The notes beneath the pieces were generated by a model. That model saw only the letters and a program-made list of their open reading frames with translations. It searched no databases and was not told the origin of the DNA. A DNA stretch of 64,000 nucleotides from Acanthosoma haemorrhoidale (Eukaryota; Arthropoda; Insecta; Hemiptera; Acanthosomatidae): contig OV884009.1 of NCBI GenBank assembly GCA_930367205.1, positions 105,669,189-105,733,188 of the forward strand, in the 5' to 3' direction. This document shows, piece after piece, positions 12,431 to 24,935 of this stretch. Position numbers and translations under genes: made by a program. How positions within the stretch are numbered: the stretch's first letter is position 1; each line of letters opens with the position of its first letter.

Positions 12431-12920
12431 ATTTACTTTATAATTCAATAAAAAAATAATAAAAACTGTGTTTTCTATTTAAATCAAATCTTGCGTTAAT
12501 TCTGGGACACCCTTTATAAAGTGCATGTAGGAAGGAGCTTGGGGAACTTGAGGCTATTAACAATAACAAAGAATTGTGTGAATACAAATTTTTTGTTATA
12601 TTAATTTATAAAATACAAAAACCAGCACATATACAATATACACATATGAAGAAATATACAAAAATAAGATAATCATTATATAGCCTCTCTAATACTCACT
12701 AATCTCGTGAGCCTCGATCTATAATTTTTTATAAATCTATAAAATCTATCCTATAAATCTAAATAATCTATAAATCTATACAATAGTTAAATAATTAATA
12801 TGTGTTTGTGTCAGGGGTTCAAAACAAAAATATAATTTAATAATGACATTTTTTTGCCAGAAGTCTTTGTCTCTCTTAATAATTACGTGGTATAAATCTT
12901 GTGGGGTCTACACAACAAAA

Positions 12921-13650
12921 TAGAAGTACTCACGGTCTGTAATTTCAAGCTGATCTTGGACTTGGTAGAAGTACTCACGGTCTGTAATTTCAAGCTGATC
13001 TTGGACTTGGTAGAAGTACTCACGGTCTGATTTTTCAAGCTGTTCTTGGACTTGGTAGAAGTACTCACGGTCTGTAATTTTAAGCTGAGCTTGGGCTTGG
13101 TGGAAGTACTCACGGTCTGTAATTTCAAGCTGATCTTGGACTTGGTAGAAGTACTCACGGTCTGTAATTTTAAGCTGATCTTGGGCTTGGTAGAAGTACT
13201 CACGGTCTGTAATTTCAAGCTGATCTTGGACTTGGTAGAAGTACTCACGGTCTGAAATTTCAAGCTGATCTTGGACTTGGTAGCAATACTCACGGTCTGT
13301 AATTTCAAGCTGATCTTGGACTTGGTAGCAATACTCACGGTCTGTAATTTCAAGCTGATCTTGGACTTGGTAGAAGTACTCACGGTCTGTAATTTCAAGC
13401 TGATCTTGGACTTGGTAGAAGTACTCAAGGCCTGTAATTTCAAGCTGTTCTTGGACTTGGTAGAAGTACTCAAGGCCTGTAATTTCAAGCTGTTCTTGGA
13501 CTTGGTAGAAGTACTCACGGTCTGTAATTTCAAGCTGATCTTGGACTTGGTAGCAATACTCACGGTCTGTAATTTCAAGCTGTTCTTGGACTTGGTAGAA
13601 GTACTCAAGGCCTGTAATTTTAAGCTGATCTTGGACTTGGTAGAAGTACT
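12921..13650. repeat. 45-bp minisatellite, about 16 copies
   Basis: Head-to-tail 45-bp units of the type TAGAAGTACTCACGGTCTGT then AATTTCAAGCTGATCTTGGACTTGG. Variants are interspersed: TAGCAATACT for TAGAAGTACT, CAAGGCCT for CACGGTCT, and TTCTTGG for ATCTTGG. Because 45 is a multiple of 3, every frame without an internal stop stays open. This yields 15-residue repeats on both strands (STSTKSKISLKLQTV on minus, LVEVLTVCNFKLILD on plus). No start context, splice signal or homology suggests a real protein. The array lies in otherwise AT-rich sequence. Confidence 0.95.
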
Positions 13651-15000
13651 TTGGATTTTTTTAAAGTTTCTCAGAGGTCTTGTAGAAACATTTTTTTATT
13701 ATTTAACATTGTCATATTATTTAATTTCAATTATAGCGTCCACCTGGTGACACTCGAAGGAACCCGTGTATTTCAGATACACACGCTTCCACAAATTTTC
13801 TCATCGAGTGAGCATTAGCGCATTCCAGTGGTTTGAATACTTCCGTAAAGACTCGTTTGGCCACTGGAGCCATTATTGGAGATATTTTTTCATTATTTTT
13901 GTAGGATTTAAATAGTGTAATTTAGAATCATAATTGGTGGTGTTATAGGTTTAATTATTTACTTTAAGTCCATTTTTTATAACATTAATTTATATAAATT
14001 TTGATGCTTTATTGTATTTTTGTTTAATGTGTTTTATATTTCTTTTTAATAATTTTATAATTTTTAGTGATTGAGAATCTTTATCTTTAAATTCTTCTGG
14101 TTTATTTATAACTTTATATTTGACTGAATGTCTTTAATTTTTATTGGTTGTGTTTTATTTATTTCTTCTACAGTTATTTTATATAGTTCTTCTTATATAT
14201 CTGATGACTTCTGTTTCTTTATTTAGTTTTGTTATTTATTTTTTCGATAATGTTATTAATTATTAGTCCTAATTTGGTTTGAATTTTATTGGGTTGAGAT
14301 GGTCTAGGTCTGGTCTCTTAGTATTTAGTTATTTATTTTAATAATTGGAAGTCTTATAATGCTGGTATGTTTACTAATCGTTGTATCGTTTTTTAGATTC
14401 TTTTTGTAAAGAATATAATGTTTTGGTGTATTTTTTGACGCCATTTTTTCTATGTAGCGGCCATATGTGACAAAAGATTTTCATTGGAAAAAGACTAAAT
14501 ACGTGAAACAGTCAGTTTTTCAGGCCATGTCTCAGTGCACACACGTCCCCGAGTTCAGCATTGTGAATTATTGTACCTCGTGGAGCAGTTTTCAATTTTT
14601 TTACTACACCGTTGGTAAATATATTTGCATTTATTTTAGATTATTTTCGAAAAGAATATAATGTTTTGGTGTATTTTTTGACGCCATAATTTGTGAATTC
14701 CACCTTTTCTATGTAGCGCCCATATGTTACAAAAGATTTTAATTAGAAGAAAAGGCTTTAATGGCCTTCCCCAGTGACAAGGTAGTATTCCAAACCATCC
14801 ATTTCTTTGCTCCGCTGGCCTCTACTTTCCTGTACCTTTCCCCAGCCCCCAATGGACGGTCCCAATTTTTGAAACACTTATCGAGAAATGTCCAACATCT
14901 TTATTATTTTCCCATTACACCACTTTTGCCACTGACAGTGAGGACACCCACCCTCAACTCTTACAACTATGTATGGAATACCTGTTTTAGTTACATCTCT
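13651..15000. other. AT-rich intergenic sequence with one direct repeat
   Basis: Contains two copies of a roughly 95-bp block at about 14404-14500 and 14642-14755 (AAAGAATATAATGTTTTGGT then GTATTTTTTGACGCCAT, and CTATGTAGCG-CCATATGT-ACAAAAGATTTT). A GC-richer stretch at 14760-14960 has no recognisable protein. Confidence 0.7.
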
Positions 15001-15001
15001 C

Positions 15002-15480
15002 AGTGAAGTAATCTTTGTTGAGGAGAGTCTTTTAAAAGAAAATAAAGAAAAGCTTTATTATGAAGTACAAGCAAGACACTGGTAAATACTAACATTATAC
15101 TAAATACTAATACTACTACTAAAATACTAAATATTAAAAGTTACGTTACTACATACTGGGTGGAAGGTCTAGGGACGAGTGGGGTCTGGGCTAAAGTTGA
15201 GACATATATGTATAAGAAAGGATAAGATTCTGGGAAGTAGGGAGGTCTTGGAGGGATGCGGTTGCTTACTTAAAAATAACGGGAACCATCAGTGACTTCC
15301 ATGAAGTCACGAGACAGGTATACAGGTCTGCTCAAGCCCCTTCTACTTGTTCTTAGCAAGATTATAAATATTATATATAAAGCAAGCATTATAAAACTTC
15401 TCGATCCAACTACCAGTTCTCTTACACTTTTTCCTGCTTCTATCATGCTTTCAGAGAGTTGGTCAGGCCATATATAAAAC
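15002..15480 (-). mobile_element. Errantivirus-like remnant: env C-terminal tail plus 3' LTR
   Basis: On the minus strand the right part (about 15470-15260) encodes a short stretch ending in a single hydrophobic anchor and a charged tail of the type RRGLSRPVYLSRDFMEV, as at the end of insect errantivirus Env. Leftward follows an LTR-like sequence with a minus-strand AATAAAGC poly(A) signal (plus strand GCTTTATT near 15053) ending at AGTGAAGTAATCTTTG. The same tail and LTR occur at 41386-41753, and a related LTR at 60234. Everything upstream of the env tail is missing. Confidence 0.7.
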
Positions 15481-15499
15481 GTGGAAAAAGAAAATTAAT

Positions 15500-18400
15500 T
15501 GTTGTACTTAATGTAACCTCATCAAAATATATCAACTTGTAAAAACCATCCCGCACAGCAAAAAGGGTGCTGAGAAAAAAACAAACAAAATCGACATCAA
15601 ATTCTTAATTTTTTTTTTGAGAAATAAGAATCTTATATCAGAAATTTGATTTAAAAAATATTTTGTAGTACTGTAGGATAAGCTCCAACTAGCCCTTTGG
15701 ATTTAGGCTAATGAGCACTATAAAGATTACATGACATAATATTATTATAGGTATTATTGGATAATGGGATGTATAGATGCGTACCTTTCCACGTTTCTAA
15801 ACGTATTTTTAATTTATTAGGTTTCTAATGAACGAGAAAGGTTATGAACGGTAATGCAAGAGAGCGTACTACACTGGGTATCTGCACGCAAGAACGGCGC
15901 AGGAGTACAGCTGGAGTCATCACGGGTGTTCACAATCTAACATTGATATTAAAATATTTCTGTCATTTAAATTTTTATTCGGTTAATTTTACCTCGAAGG
16001 ATGCCTGGTTATGTAGACGAAACGTCGACAATTGTGTTTTGGTTTCTTATAAAGGAATTAGGAGAGAGTTTTGACTTTGATAAAAATCTATTAAGATAAC
16101 CTTAATAATAATTTTTGGGTGTCTCTTGTTTTAGTTTTATTGTTAAGAGTATTAATAAATTGTGGATTATCGGTTGGGATATGGAAGGCGGTAAAGACTT
16201 GCGCTGTGAAGGGTGGACCAGGTATATATAGGGGTGAGAGCGATGCTGGGCCGCCAGTCTCTTCGGCGGCGCCATGTCATCCAGGTAAGACCTCACCGTT
16301 ATCCTTCTTTCTTTAGACAGTAAAAATATTGTAAAATTTATATTATTTAATATCACGCAAGACAATCAGCATGGAAAAAATAAAAAATTATCCAAAAAAA
16401 CGGAAATATGGAAATCTAGCTCAAAGCTTTTCAATGCTAAAAAAATATTATAAGTTGAGAACAATGTCCCATTAAATTAAATCGAGAGGCCAATTTCATT
16501 CCTGATAGAATTAAAATTTTCGTTATTGGTGTTCGACTCACTGTAAAATGAAATGTAAAATTGTCATTTTATTAATTAGTAATATCTACAATTATAATTT
16601 CAATTGACAGTTTACCAACATGCGTCGAACAGGCGTTAGAGAGGGATGACAGCAGCCGCTCCTTCAACGTCTTACACTTACTTATATTTCCATATGACAA
16701 TAGAGAACTTCTCAATTTTCCAAACACAAAAGATCACTTTTTAACGCATCGCTATGTAAAATACGCATTAAGTGTGCGCTATATATTTTTTAAACATTAA
16801 GGAATAGTAGAATTTCAAACATGCAATAACTATTATTTTCAACAACTTAGAAAAGTTAGAGTTGAAGAATTAAAATTGAAACGGTAGATGAATAATTTTA
16901 AAACTTCAAGCCTTTATAAATAATGTTGAATAAAAGTTTGCATGATGGATGTACACTGAACTGGTGCAAAGAAACAGTTGTTGAGTCTTTTGCGTCGGGG
17001 TGGTTCACTATCACTAGCTCAATCCTGAGAAGATAATCACAAACAACTTTAACATTATCAAATTTTATGAGGCAATTTAGCCCCCCTTACGGCCCCCATT
17101 AAAGTTTAACACTACCCTCATGTCAATAATTATATCTCCTGTATTACTATAACTAGAGAATAGAGATATTGTCTCCTGGAACACATGCACCTGCCGGGTG
17201 TATTTATTCCTTGAACAATATATGCTCCAGTCATAAGATTCCATTACAAATCCTTTCTAATTACTAAATATAATTTTAACCAACCTTGTATGAAAATTAA
17301 TTATAATTGCAATAAATTACTTTTCAAAAAATATTACAATACGATGGTGAATTAAAAATGTAGATTATCTACTTATGTACTTATTTTTATTAAAACCATT
17401 ACGTACTTCTGATAGATTTATTCTGTTTTATTTTAATCTTAAAATCCTGTGTAAATGCTCCTTAAATATTTTAGTTGATTTCACATAATTATTTTCATGA
17501 TCTACATTATATTATATAAAACTAATGCGTGTTAGCGCAGTTGTTATGGGTAATCTCTAAAATACTATATTCCTATACGAAATGTCTGCATCACATCAAA
17601 CCCCATACGAAGTAATAACACGGAGAAAACGCGTAAGACCTTTGCTGTCAATTGGTGATTAGATAGATGGGTGTAAGTTCTTCTAGGCATAAAACCACTT
17701 TGAAATACTAACTCAGTTAAAAGAAAATCTGAACAATATGAAAGTCAATTCATTCGTTAGCAATATTAGAAAACATAACGTATAAAACGCACAAAGCCTT
17801 ATCTGTCTGCCTGTGTATACGATACCAATGTCCTTAATTAGTGGAGATTTTAAGAGTAATTATATAATTATTTATTTTATTCTCAATGTTGAATTAGCAC
17901 TTAAGTGCTCTTTCAATTGAAGTAGACTAACCAGAAGAGTGTTTCCAGAGAATGGTATGCACTTTTACGCATCCCAAATAGTTTAGAAATAAATGTATTG
18001 CAAGAAACAGTCAAGCTTTGTTCGTGACCAATACATGTGAGCCATTTCTCTCAATTTTCGTTATTTATGGATTTACTCAAGCTTAGGACTTTAACAGTTT
18101 GACAAGCATGTGGTGTAAGAGAATGGTTGAAATGGAGAGCCACAGACATTTGCTCTTTATGAATGGACAGTGGCCCTTTTAATGAGTTGTTAGCATTAAT
18201 TTGTCCTCGCATTAAAAAGAAACGGACACTTACGACAAGTGCTTGTTTACTATATACCACAATCTCAAAGATTCTCAACAACTATCAATATTATTCGTTA
18301 TCAATATTAGAAAACATTACGTATAGAAAACGCACAAAGCCTTATCGGTAGAGCGCTTGTTAAAAAGAAAAAAGAATCCTGGTTTTGGTGTTGTGGTGGC

Positions 18401-19015
18401 CACTTTTGGCTAAACTATGGCTACCCATAGCCTTTGATTGCTCAAGTTGTCAAGTTGTCTACCATGATTTAGAAACAAAGGCTTTCGCTTGAAAAGCCAT
18501 TTTTATCATTCCTTCAAGATTGTTAACGAGGGCAAACGTTGATAAACTGTCAAATAGTTTGACAAATGCAGCCTATTTGTCAGATTATTTGATGGTTTAG
18601 ATGGGTCTTAGAAGGATGTAGTAGGTTGTACAGCGCACCTTACGTGAGATACACGAGTGAGAAGTGACTCGTTAACTTGATCCACTTGATGACGATTGAC
18701 AAATAAATTAGAATTCTCGCCAGGACCATATAGCTGTGAACATTTAACACTTGCTTATAAAATTAGAATCAAACTAGGATTGTGACTTAAATTGACAGTA
18801 AAGGTCCAAGGCGCTAGAAAACATCTGCTTGTCTTTCCCCCCTTTAGTAATTCCAATTCCCTACAGGCTTAAGAGAAAATGCTCAAATTTTCGAGAGCCA
18901 ACTCTTAAGGGTAGAATATTGGTCAAGTTTCTACTTCAATCTATCAGGTCTCTCATACCTGTGTTATTTTTTGAAAAACTATGATACTATATAATTTTAT
19001 GGCTTATTATAACTC
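15500..19015. other. Intergenic sequence, no genes recognised
   Basis: AT-rich. Two copies of a roughly 45-bp block occur at 17751-17803 and 18293-18347 (CAATATTAGAAAACAT-ACGT then ACGCACAAAGCCTTATC). A hammerhead-like motif lies at about 15995-16033. No coding or RNA gene could be supported. Confidence 0.6.
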
Positions 19016-19147
19016 CACGTCACCGGATACGAGCCAGCGGAGGCTGACTAAGAGCGCGAGAGCCACATACGCTCAGGCCATGATTGGAGAAACTGGCCTT
19101 TGCCAGGACTCCCACTGTTACGCATTTATAGCAGGTCATAGGCCCAC
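19016..19147 (-). mobile_element. Jockey-type LINE, 3' UTR fragment
   Basis: CGTCACCGGATACGAGCCAG then CGGAGGCTGACTAAGAGCGC and the following 90 bases match the 3' untranslated region of the LINE at 30358-32190 (same order CACCGGATAC, GGAGGCTGAC, GCGAGAGCCACA, CAGGACTCCCACTGT). Both ends are cut off. The nearest longer copy begins 600 bp to the right. Confidence 0.8.
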
Positions 19148-19318
19148 ATTTTGTTATTATTATCATAATAACTATATACATAAATTAATAATATACATTT
19201 GTAACTAACTGATCCAATGGTCAGGGGTCTCATCACATTTGTAGTCATCTTAGCAAACATTTTTTTTATTTTAATAAAATAATATTTTATCCGAATCATG
19301 CACAAAATTGCATTTTTG

Positions 19319-19354
<36 letters not shown>

Positions 19355-19789
19355 ATAAATGATTTAATAAGTGAAGGAACGCTGGAGGTTCCCACGCATT
19401 TCCTAAATGCTCACCGTTGTAAAAAACATAATCCCCATTTTTGACCAAAAATATTTCATTTTATTTGTTAAATCGTCTTTTCAAATTCAGTTCAACGAAA
19501 AAAAACTTAAAATAGTTAATATTTATTTCAGCTAAAAACCGGCTTGGCTAGGGACGATTTAAATACGAGGTATCTATTGTTGGTCGCCAAAACTTTATAG
19601 GTTTTGGTATATATTGGGAAATTATATTTATGTTTCATTAGCCTCGAGGACAAATAAGAACTGTAGGTTTCATGAAAAATATTTTATGTAAGGGAAACCA
19701 AACTGATTTGTATCATGTTTTATTTATTTGTTTTCCATACTTTCCGATATTACATTTGCAGCCTCTACTAAACAACTCTATTATGATAT

Positions 19790-20296
19790 AATTACAATCT
19801 TCCTCATTGGGCAATAAGTAATTGTGATAAATGTTTTCATTCATACCATACTTAAAATTTTCATTCACTCGCCATTCATGCAGTATTTACAAACAGCCCA
19901 GAGATCTCCCAAATCCACATGGTTGTCACCTCCCTCGCGTGCAAAGGAGGAAGCGGAATCTTAGGAAGTCCCCCACGCTCCTCCGTCAGCCGCGTCACCG
20001 GATACGAGCCAGCGGAGGCTGACTAAGAGTGTGAGAGCCACATACGCTCAGGCCATGATTGGAAAATCTGGCCATTGCCAGGACTCCCACTGTTACGCAT
20101 TTATAGCAGGTCACGAGGCCAGTGCCGTTTTAGTCTCCGAGGAGTATGATGGGGATGAGTGGTGCAGTGCAATGACTTTGCTAGGGGATTAGGGGGGTTG
20201 GATAGGTTATTATGGAATTTCATGAACTTGGAAGGGATGAGTTCGAGAATGTAAGGTATATTAAGATCGTTATGAAGGGTTTTGTTGCTGTCGTAA
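19790..20296 (-). mobile_element. Jockey-type LINE, 5'-truncated 3' end
   Basis: A minus-oriented copy. It starts at the tail (ATTACAATCTTCCTCATTGG), runs through the 3' UTR (CCCAGAGATCTCCCAAATCC, then CACGCTCCTCCGTCAGCCGC), and ends in the C-terminal codons of the reverse transcriptase frame near AACTTGGAAGGGATGAGTTC. The remaining coding part has indels and no long frame. No clear target duplication was found. Confidence 0.85.
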
Positions 20297-20299
20297 ATC

Positions 20300-21825
20300 T
20301 ACAGTCTAATGTATATATTTATTTTGTTCGCCACAATAGTAAAAAGGATTGAAGTTACCTGTTGGTAAGCAATTATAATGATCCCATAATCTTATCATCC
20401 TGACACCAGGTCTCTTAACAGCTCACATTTATTTGACGTGAAAAGCGTTATCTCTTAACAGTATTAGCCCTCGCTGAATTTTCCTTACTTTTATTTACAT
20501 ATTTTTAGTACATTAATTTTTACTTTTCTAAAAATCTTATGTACACATATATTTACACACCGATAGCTGTACGTGTATGTTTTTATTTTAGTGACAGTCA
20601 AATTGAATATTTAAATTGTTATATTTTAAAGCTTACTGACCAGATTAAGCCAAACAGAGGCTGGGAAAAGGCTGCTAACACCATTTTATTGGCACTTAAG
20701 AGTTGAATTGAGATGTGAAGAATTGGGATAATGCTCTTTAAGATCCCTCACTCATTATAATAGGAAACAATTTCTTTTGATAGCAATAACATCAATGAGT
20801 TCCTGTTATTGTTATTTTGCCTCTACCTACAACGGGGTAACAGGGCTTGAGGTAACTTCCTAAAAAGAACAACATCCGAATATTTAATTTGATACTCTTA
20901 AGTGAAAGCACAAGATTTCTGTTTTTTTTAAATCGAGAGTATGAACTGTAAAGTTTTAGAAAGATAATTTATGAGCTTTATTAAAAAAACTGTCATGATC
21001 ATTTTTTATGACAACGCTTGTTGGGTTGAGCATTGAAGAACGGCTGCTTCTATTCGGTCGGGGTGGAAGGAGACATCTTTATCATTTTCTTTTCCAGCAC
21101 AGTCCCTTTTCAATTAATTAAAGCTTCGATGAGGTCCATGTTTTTCCAGTTGGTAGAAATTAATGAATGGCTCACTTGTAGCTCCTTTGCCCAATGTAGG
21201 CTCCTTTACCCCTTCAATGGACGTCAACATATTAGAAACTTTTCCTTTGAACGACATTTTTTTTCTTTTTATATATTACTAGACTTGATGAATAGCATTT
21301 GAGACTAATCTTGGGCCGGCAAATATTAGGCTCAGTCAGTTTTTCAAAAATGGTGTTGAGACCGATGTTATAGTTTCCAGTCAATTTAAAGGAAATAGCC
21401 ATTAGACATTATGTCAAGAACCAATTGATGATTATCTGTCATAGCCGTGGAACGTAACTTATTTAGATTAGCAGAACATATACTGTGAGCACTTTCCCTC
21501 TTACGCACACTGAACCAGATCTACAGCGAAGAATGAAGTAATTGAGACCACCTTGAAGGTAATTACTGCCACAATCTAAGAAAAATATACAAATTTAAAT
21601 GGATGATGGCTTCATAAAGAAACTAGAAAAAGAAAGTTAGAATTTGATACAGTTAAATTTCCTTTTCGGCATAGATCCAGCTATTTTAAATAATTATTAT
21701 TGTTTATATATATTCATACCACAACGAGATTTGACTATATAAATATGATGTATTCAAATATCTTATACTACATTCTATGTGAGAGTTTGCCCGTATAGAA
21801 TTCATATTGGTTAAGTGATCATCCT
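20300..21825. other. Intergenic sequence, nothing recognised
   Basis: AT-rich, with short frames lacking codon bias or motifs. No repeat or RNA gene identified. Confidence 0.6.
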
Positions 21826-21990
21826 TGGCGGTTGATTCAGTTGATAGAGCAGTCGAATGTGGGGAAATCCCGGGTTCGAGATCTCTGTATTTGTTGGTTG
21901 GCTAATAATTATTGATAAATGTAAGATTTTCTAAGCTAAGCCGATGTCCAACCAATACAACCACTTGAATCTAAATCCACAGCTATAAAA
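21826..21990 (+). repeat. tRNA-derived SINE-like sequence
   Basis: GGCGGTTGATTCAGTTGATA then GAGCAGTCGAATGTGGGGAA and ATCCCGGGTTCGAGATCTC contain tRNA-like A-box (TTCAGTTGATAGAGC) and B-box (GGTTCGAGATC) promoter elements at normal spacing. The anticodon arm does not fold as a tRNA. The body after it (CTAATAATTATTGATAA) resembles the body after the B box at 39945, suggesting one SINE family. Confidence 0.55.
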
Positions 21991-22117
21991 ATCTTTTAGC
22001 GAACAACCCGTTAGGAAAGTGGAGTTAAAGAAAGGCAGTTAAAAATACATTTATTTCTTGAAAAATTAATCTTTCATACATTTTTTTATTAGGATGTAAT
22101 AAATCCTAAATAGGTAT

Positions 22118-23149
22118 TGTAGCGACCGCTAACTACATAGCATAAATCACCCTATACTCTATTGTATATATATTGTAAACAAATGTAAATAAAATTACCA
22201 AAATATAAATCATTGTAAATATGTTAAACAATAAAAAATATGTGGGAGCCAATTAGTTATATGAGCTGGGACACCAGCTGTCAGGCAGGTAATAGAGCCA
22301 ACCGCCGGGAGACCCTCCCTGCTCTGTCAGGTAACAAAGGAACCGCACATCATTGGCTACTACAAAAGCGATCCTTATTGGCTACTGACAAGGCCAGCTG
22401 GGTATTTAAGGCCGCAGGTTTGGGTCCTGTATAGTGTATGTGTATTGGACTTATTAACAACAATCAGAAAGTATTATATTTTATGCACTCCTTCGAATGC
22501 ATCTACAAATGCGAGGAGACAGCTGTAATTACAAATTTATTTTTGTCATTGTATATATATTATCAATGAAGAGGTTTTGAAAAAAAAAATCCTGTATATC
22601 ATTCTCCTGACAACTAATGGCTCGTGGCTGCCCTGCTTGAAACTCTGAAACTCGCTGCTTCTTTATGAAAAACCTCTGCATCTCTTTCTCTTCTCGCCTC
22701 GCTACGTTTTAATCCGGCGTTGTCAGACCCCACACCTTCCTAATGGGAATCTCTGCCTTCGTCTTGCTAAATCTAGCACCTCCTTGGGAGAGACCTCTCC
22801 CTAGCGGACAACGGTTGTCGTGGTCCTGCAAACTTACCAAGCAGTGTTTCCCATGACGATTCAGTCCGCCTTTCTCCTGTTCACACTCGCCTTTGGGATC
22901 CACGGATTTCGCCTACCCTCAGATACCGAGTGTGAATTCGTGGTCATTCCAAGACCACAAAAACTACCCACCTACCTACCCTATACCTCTTCTCCCGAAC
23001 ATAGTGCATTGTCGGGGCACATACCTATCAAAAAATGGAGTCAGATAGTAAAGCCGTCATGAAACGATTGCACAGGTTATAAACTCAAACAACCCTCACA
23101 TTGTCACCAGGGCTAGGGAACTAGGCACCCCCCTCGTGACGACCCGACA
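22118..23149 (+). mobile_element. Solo LTR, 1,032 bp, with 5-bp TSD
   Basis: Starts TGTAGCGACCGCTAACTACA and ends GACGACCCGACA (TG...CA termini), flanked by GGTAT at 22113-22117 and 23150-23154. A TTTAAG-type promoter element at about 22405 and a downstream poly(A)-like region sit inside. The 3' end matches the piece at 48470-48661, which is followed there by a primer-binding site. That identifies this as an LTR and gives its plus orientation. No internal element sequence remains, so it is a recombination product. Open frames inside it are not genes. Confidence 0.88.
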
Positions 23150-23154
23150 GGTAT

Positions 23155-24930
23155 AATATAAAAAACAACAATAAAAACTATTTCGACGAGTGATTTCAAT
23201 TGTTGCCTTAGAAAATATATATTGAATTCAATTTTGAGTGAGGTGGAGGAAGTGAGATCATTACATCTGAAATAGGTTTAGGGTTGTCAGTTGATAAAAC
23301 TGGAAAGTTAGAATTAAGTGACCGAAAGATTCACGTTTTTTTGTTTCGTGTTTTCCATTCTTTCCGTTCCTATACCTAAAATAATCAAGCGTATTCGTGG
23401 ATTTTCAGGTCGTACCTTCAATATTTGCAATTGATTGAACCATTTTTATGATCACTATAGTTGAAGAAAGAGACAGATGATTGTTCCGAAACGGTTTGAA
23501 TGAAGAATGACCTCGTTAAGACTCCGCAATGAAATGCCATCTTCTAAATGTAATTTAACCACCCAAAGCATTTCCAAAGTTTAACAATTCAGCCCATATG
23601 CAACATTTATCAGGCCTAGCTAAGCCGCTCAATTGCATTTGAGTACAATTTCCAATAATCCGCGTGTTTGTGGGCACAGTACCCGACTAATTAACGACTC
23701 CAAGGTGAGAATTTAATTTGAAACATGTGCGGGTAGATAACTAGATGATTTGAAGTATCAATGGTGTGAGTTTGATCTCGATAAAGATAGTAAAAAAATG
23801 TTACATGTAACTCTTTTTATGGGTTTACGCTGACACGGTGGTCTGAATGGATAGAAGTTTAAATAAAAATACTTTTTACCTTCGTCATACTTCGAAAATA
23901 AATGCAATATGTTAGAGATTTTTTTACCAGCCTAAAATTTAAAAGATTTTGTAGCAGCCTAAAATGAAGTTTTCTGAATGAACCCTAGAAATCTGCCCCC
24001 CCCCCCCGTGCAAATGGACGAGAACCTAGGCCTTGCTGTCAAGAAATCAACGAAAAAGATCATTAGTTGCAACTGTGGAGGAAGAGTTGCAAGGGTCTCC
24101 TTTCATCTTGACATTTGTTTTTTGTTTTTGTTATCCCCTATTTTTATTTATTATAAATTAAATTTATACAATTTACATATATTGAGCTGAAGAGGGCTAC
24201 TCTTACTGCAATGGAACGCTAACAAATATCGGATCACGGTTAAAATTGAAACAGTGCAAATGGGCCATGTGATGAGGTTCACCTTGGGATTCCACAGAGG
24301 ACCTAAAACTATCTTTCGATTAACTTACAAACTAATTTAAACCTCAAGTGTTCCCCCTCGTCTGCCTGCTCCTAGCGACGAGGGAACGGAGATAGGGATA
24401 TCGTGTAGAACACGGGCTTTGTAAGGTATTCACTCGAAGATTTGATATCTCTACAGCGAATGAACACATCCACTGTAGCCAGCTCATAGTCTCCTTGTAG
24501 TCAACTTGACAGTATAATGACAGTATAACAGCTTTTGGTTTGGGCTGCTACGTCACTTCATTGCAAACCGTTATCCTCCCACTCTACAAACCCTTTGACC
24601 TGTCCTCATCCTTTTCAGAATGGCGCACGACCAATTTGCTAGGACGACCAGCTTTTGTACAGAGTGAGAGTTGGCAAGCTACCAGCTGTAGAGAGAGCTA
24701 TGAGAGTACTGATAGTAGTTAATATAACAATATTTTAGACGAAACCCAACATTTCATGTTATTCTCCATGAAAACTTTTATTTTTATCGGTTAAAAATAA
24801 CGCTTACTTGTTAACAGGTATTTGTAACCATTATTTTTCGTACATTTTTTATTTGCTCATTCTGATCACGAGCTTACCTCGGATTTTTATAATTTTATTT
24901 ATTTATACCGATTTTTATACCGGGTCCACC
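23155..24930. other. Intergenic sequence, nothing recognised
   Basis: AT-rich with a C-run at about 23996-24007. Short open frames at 23978 and 24540 have no recognisable family. No splice-bounded exon was evident. Confidence 0.6.
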
Positions 24931-24935
24931 AGCGG

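Noticed and set aside
12921..13650. CRISPR-like array
   Set aside because: Units are contiguous without unique spacers, and the context is eukaryotic; the same holds for the 64-bp array at 25 kb.
12883..13750. Repeat-protein frames of 241 codons (minus) and 159 codons (plus)
   Set aside because: Produced by a 45-bp minisatellite whose period is a multiple of three; no start context, splice site or homology.
21826..21895. Functional tRNA gene
   Set aside because: A and B boxes are present, but the acceptor and anticodon stems do not pair and there is no terminator run at the right place.
22240..23062. Open frames inside the solo LTR, including one starting near ATGGAGTCAGATAG
   Set aside because: The same sequence recurs in other LTR copies upstream of the PBS, so it is LTR and not a gag start.
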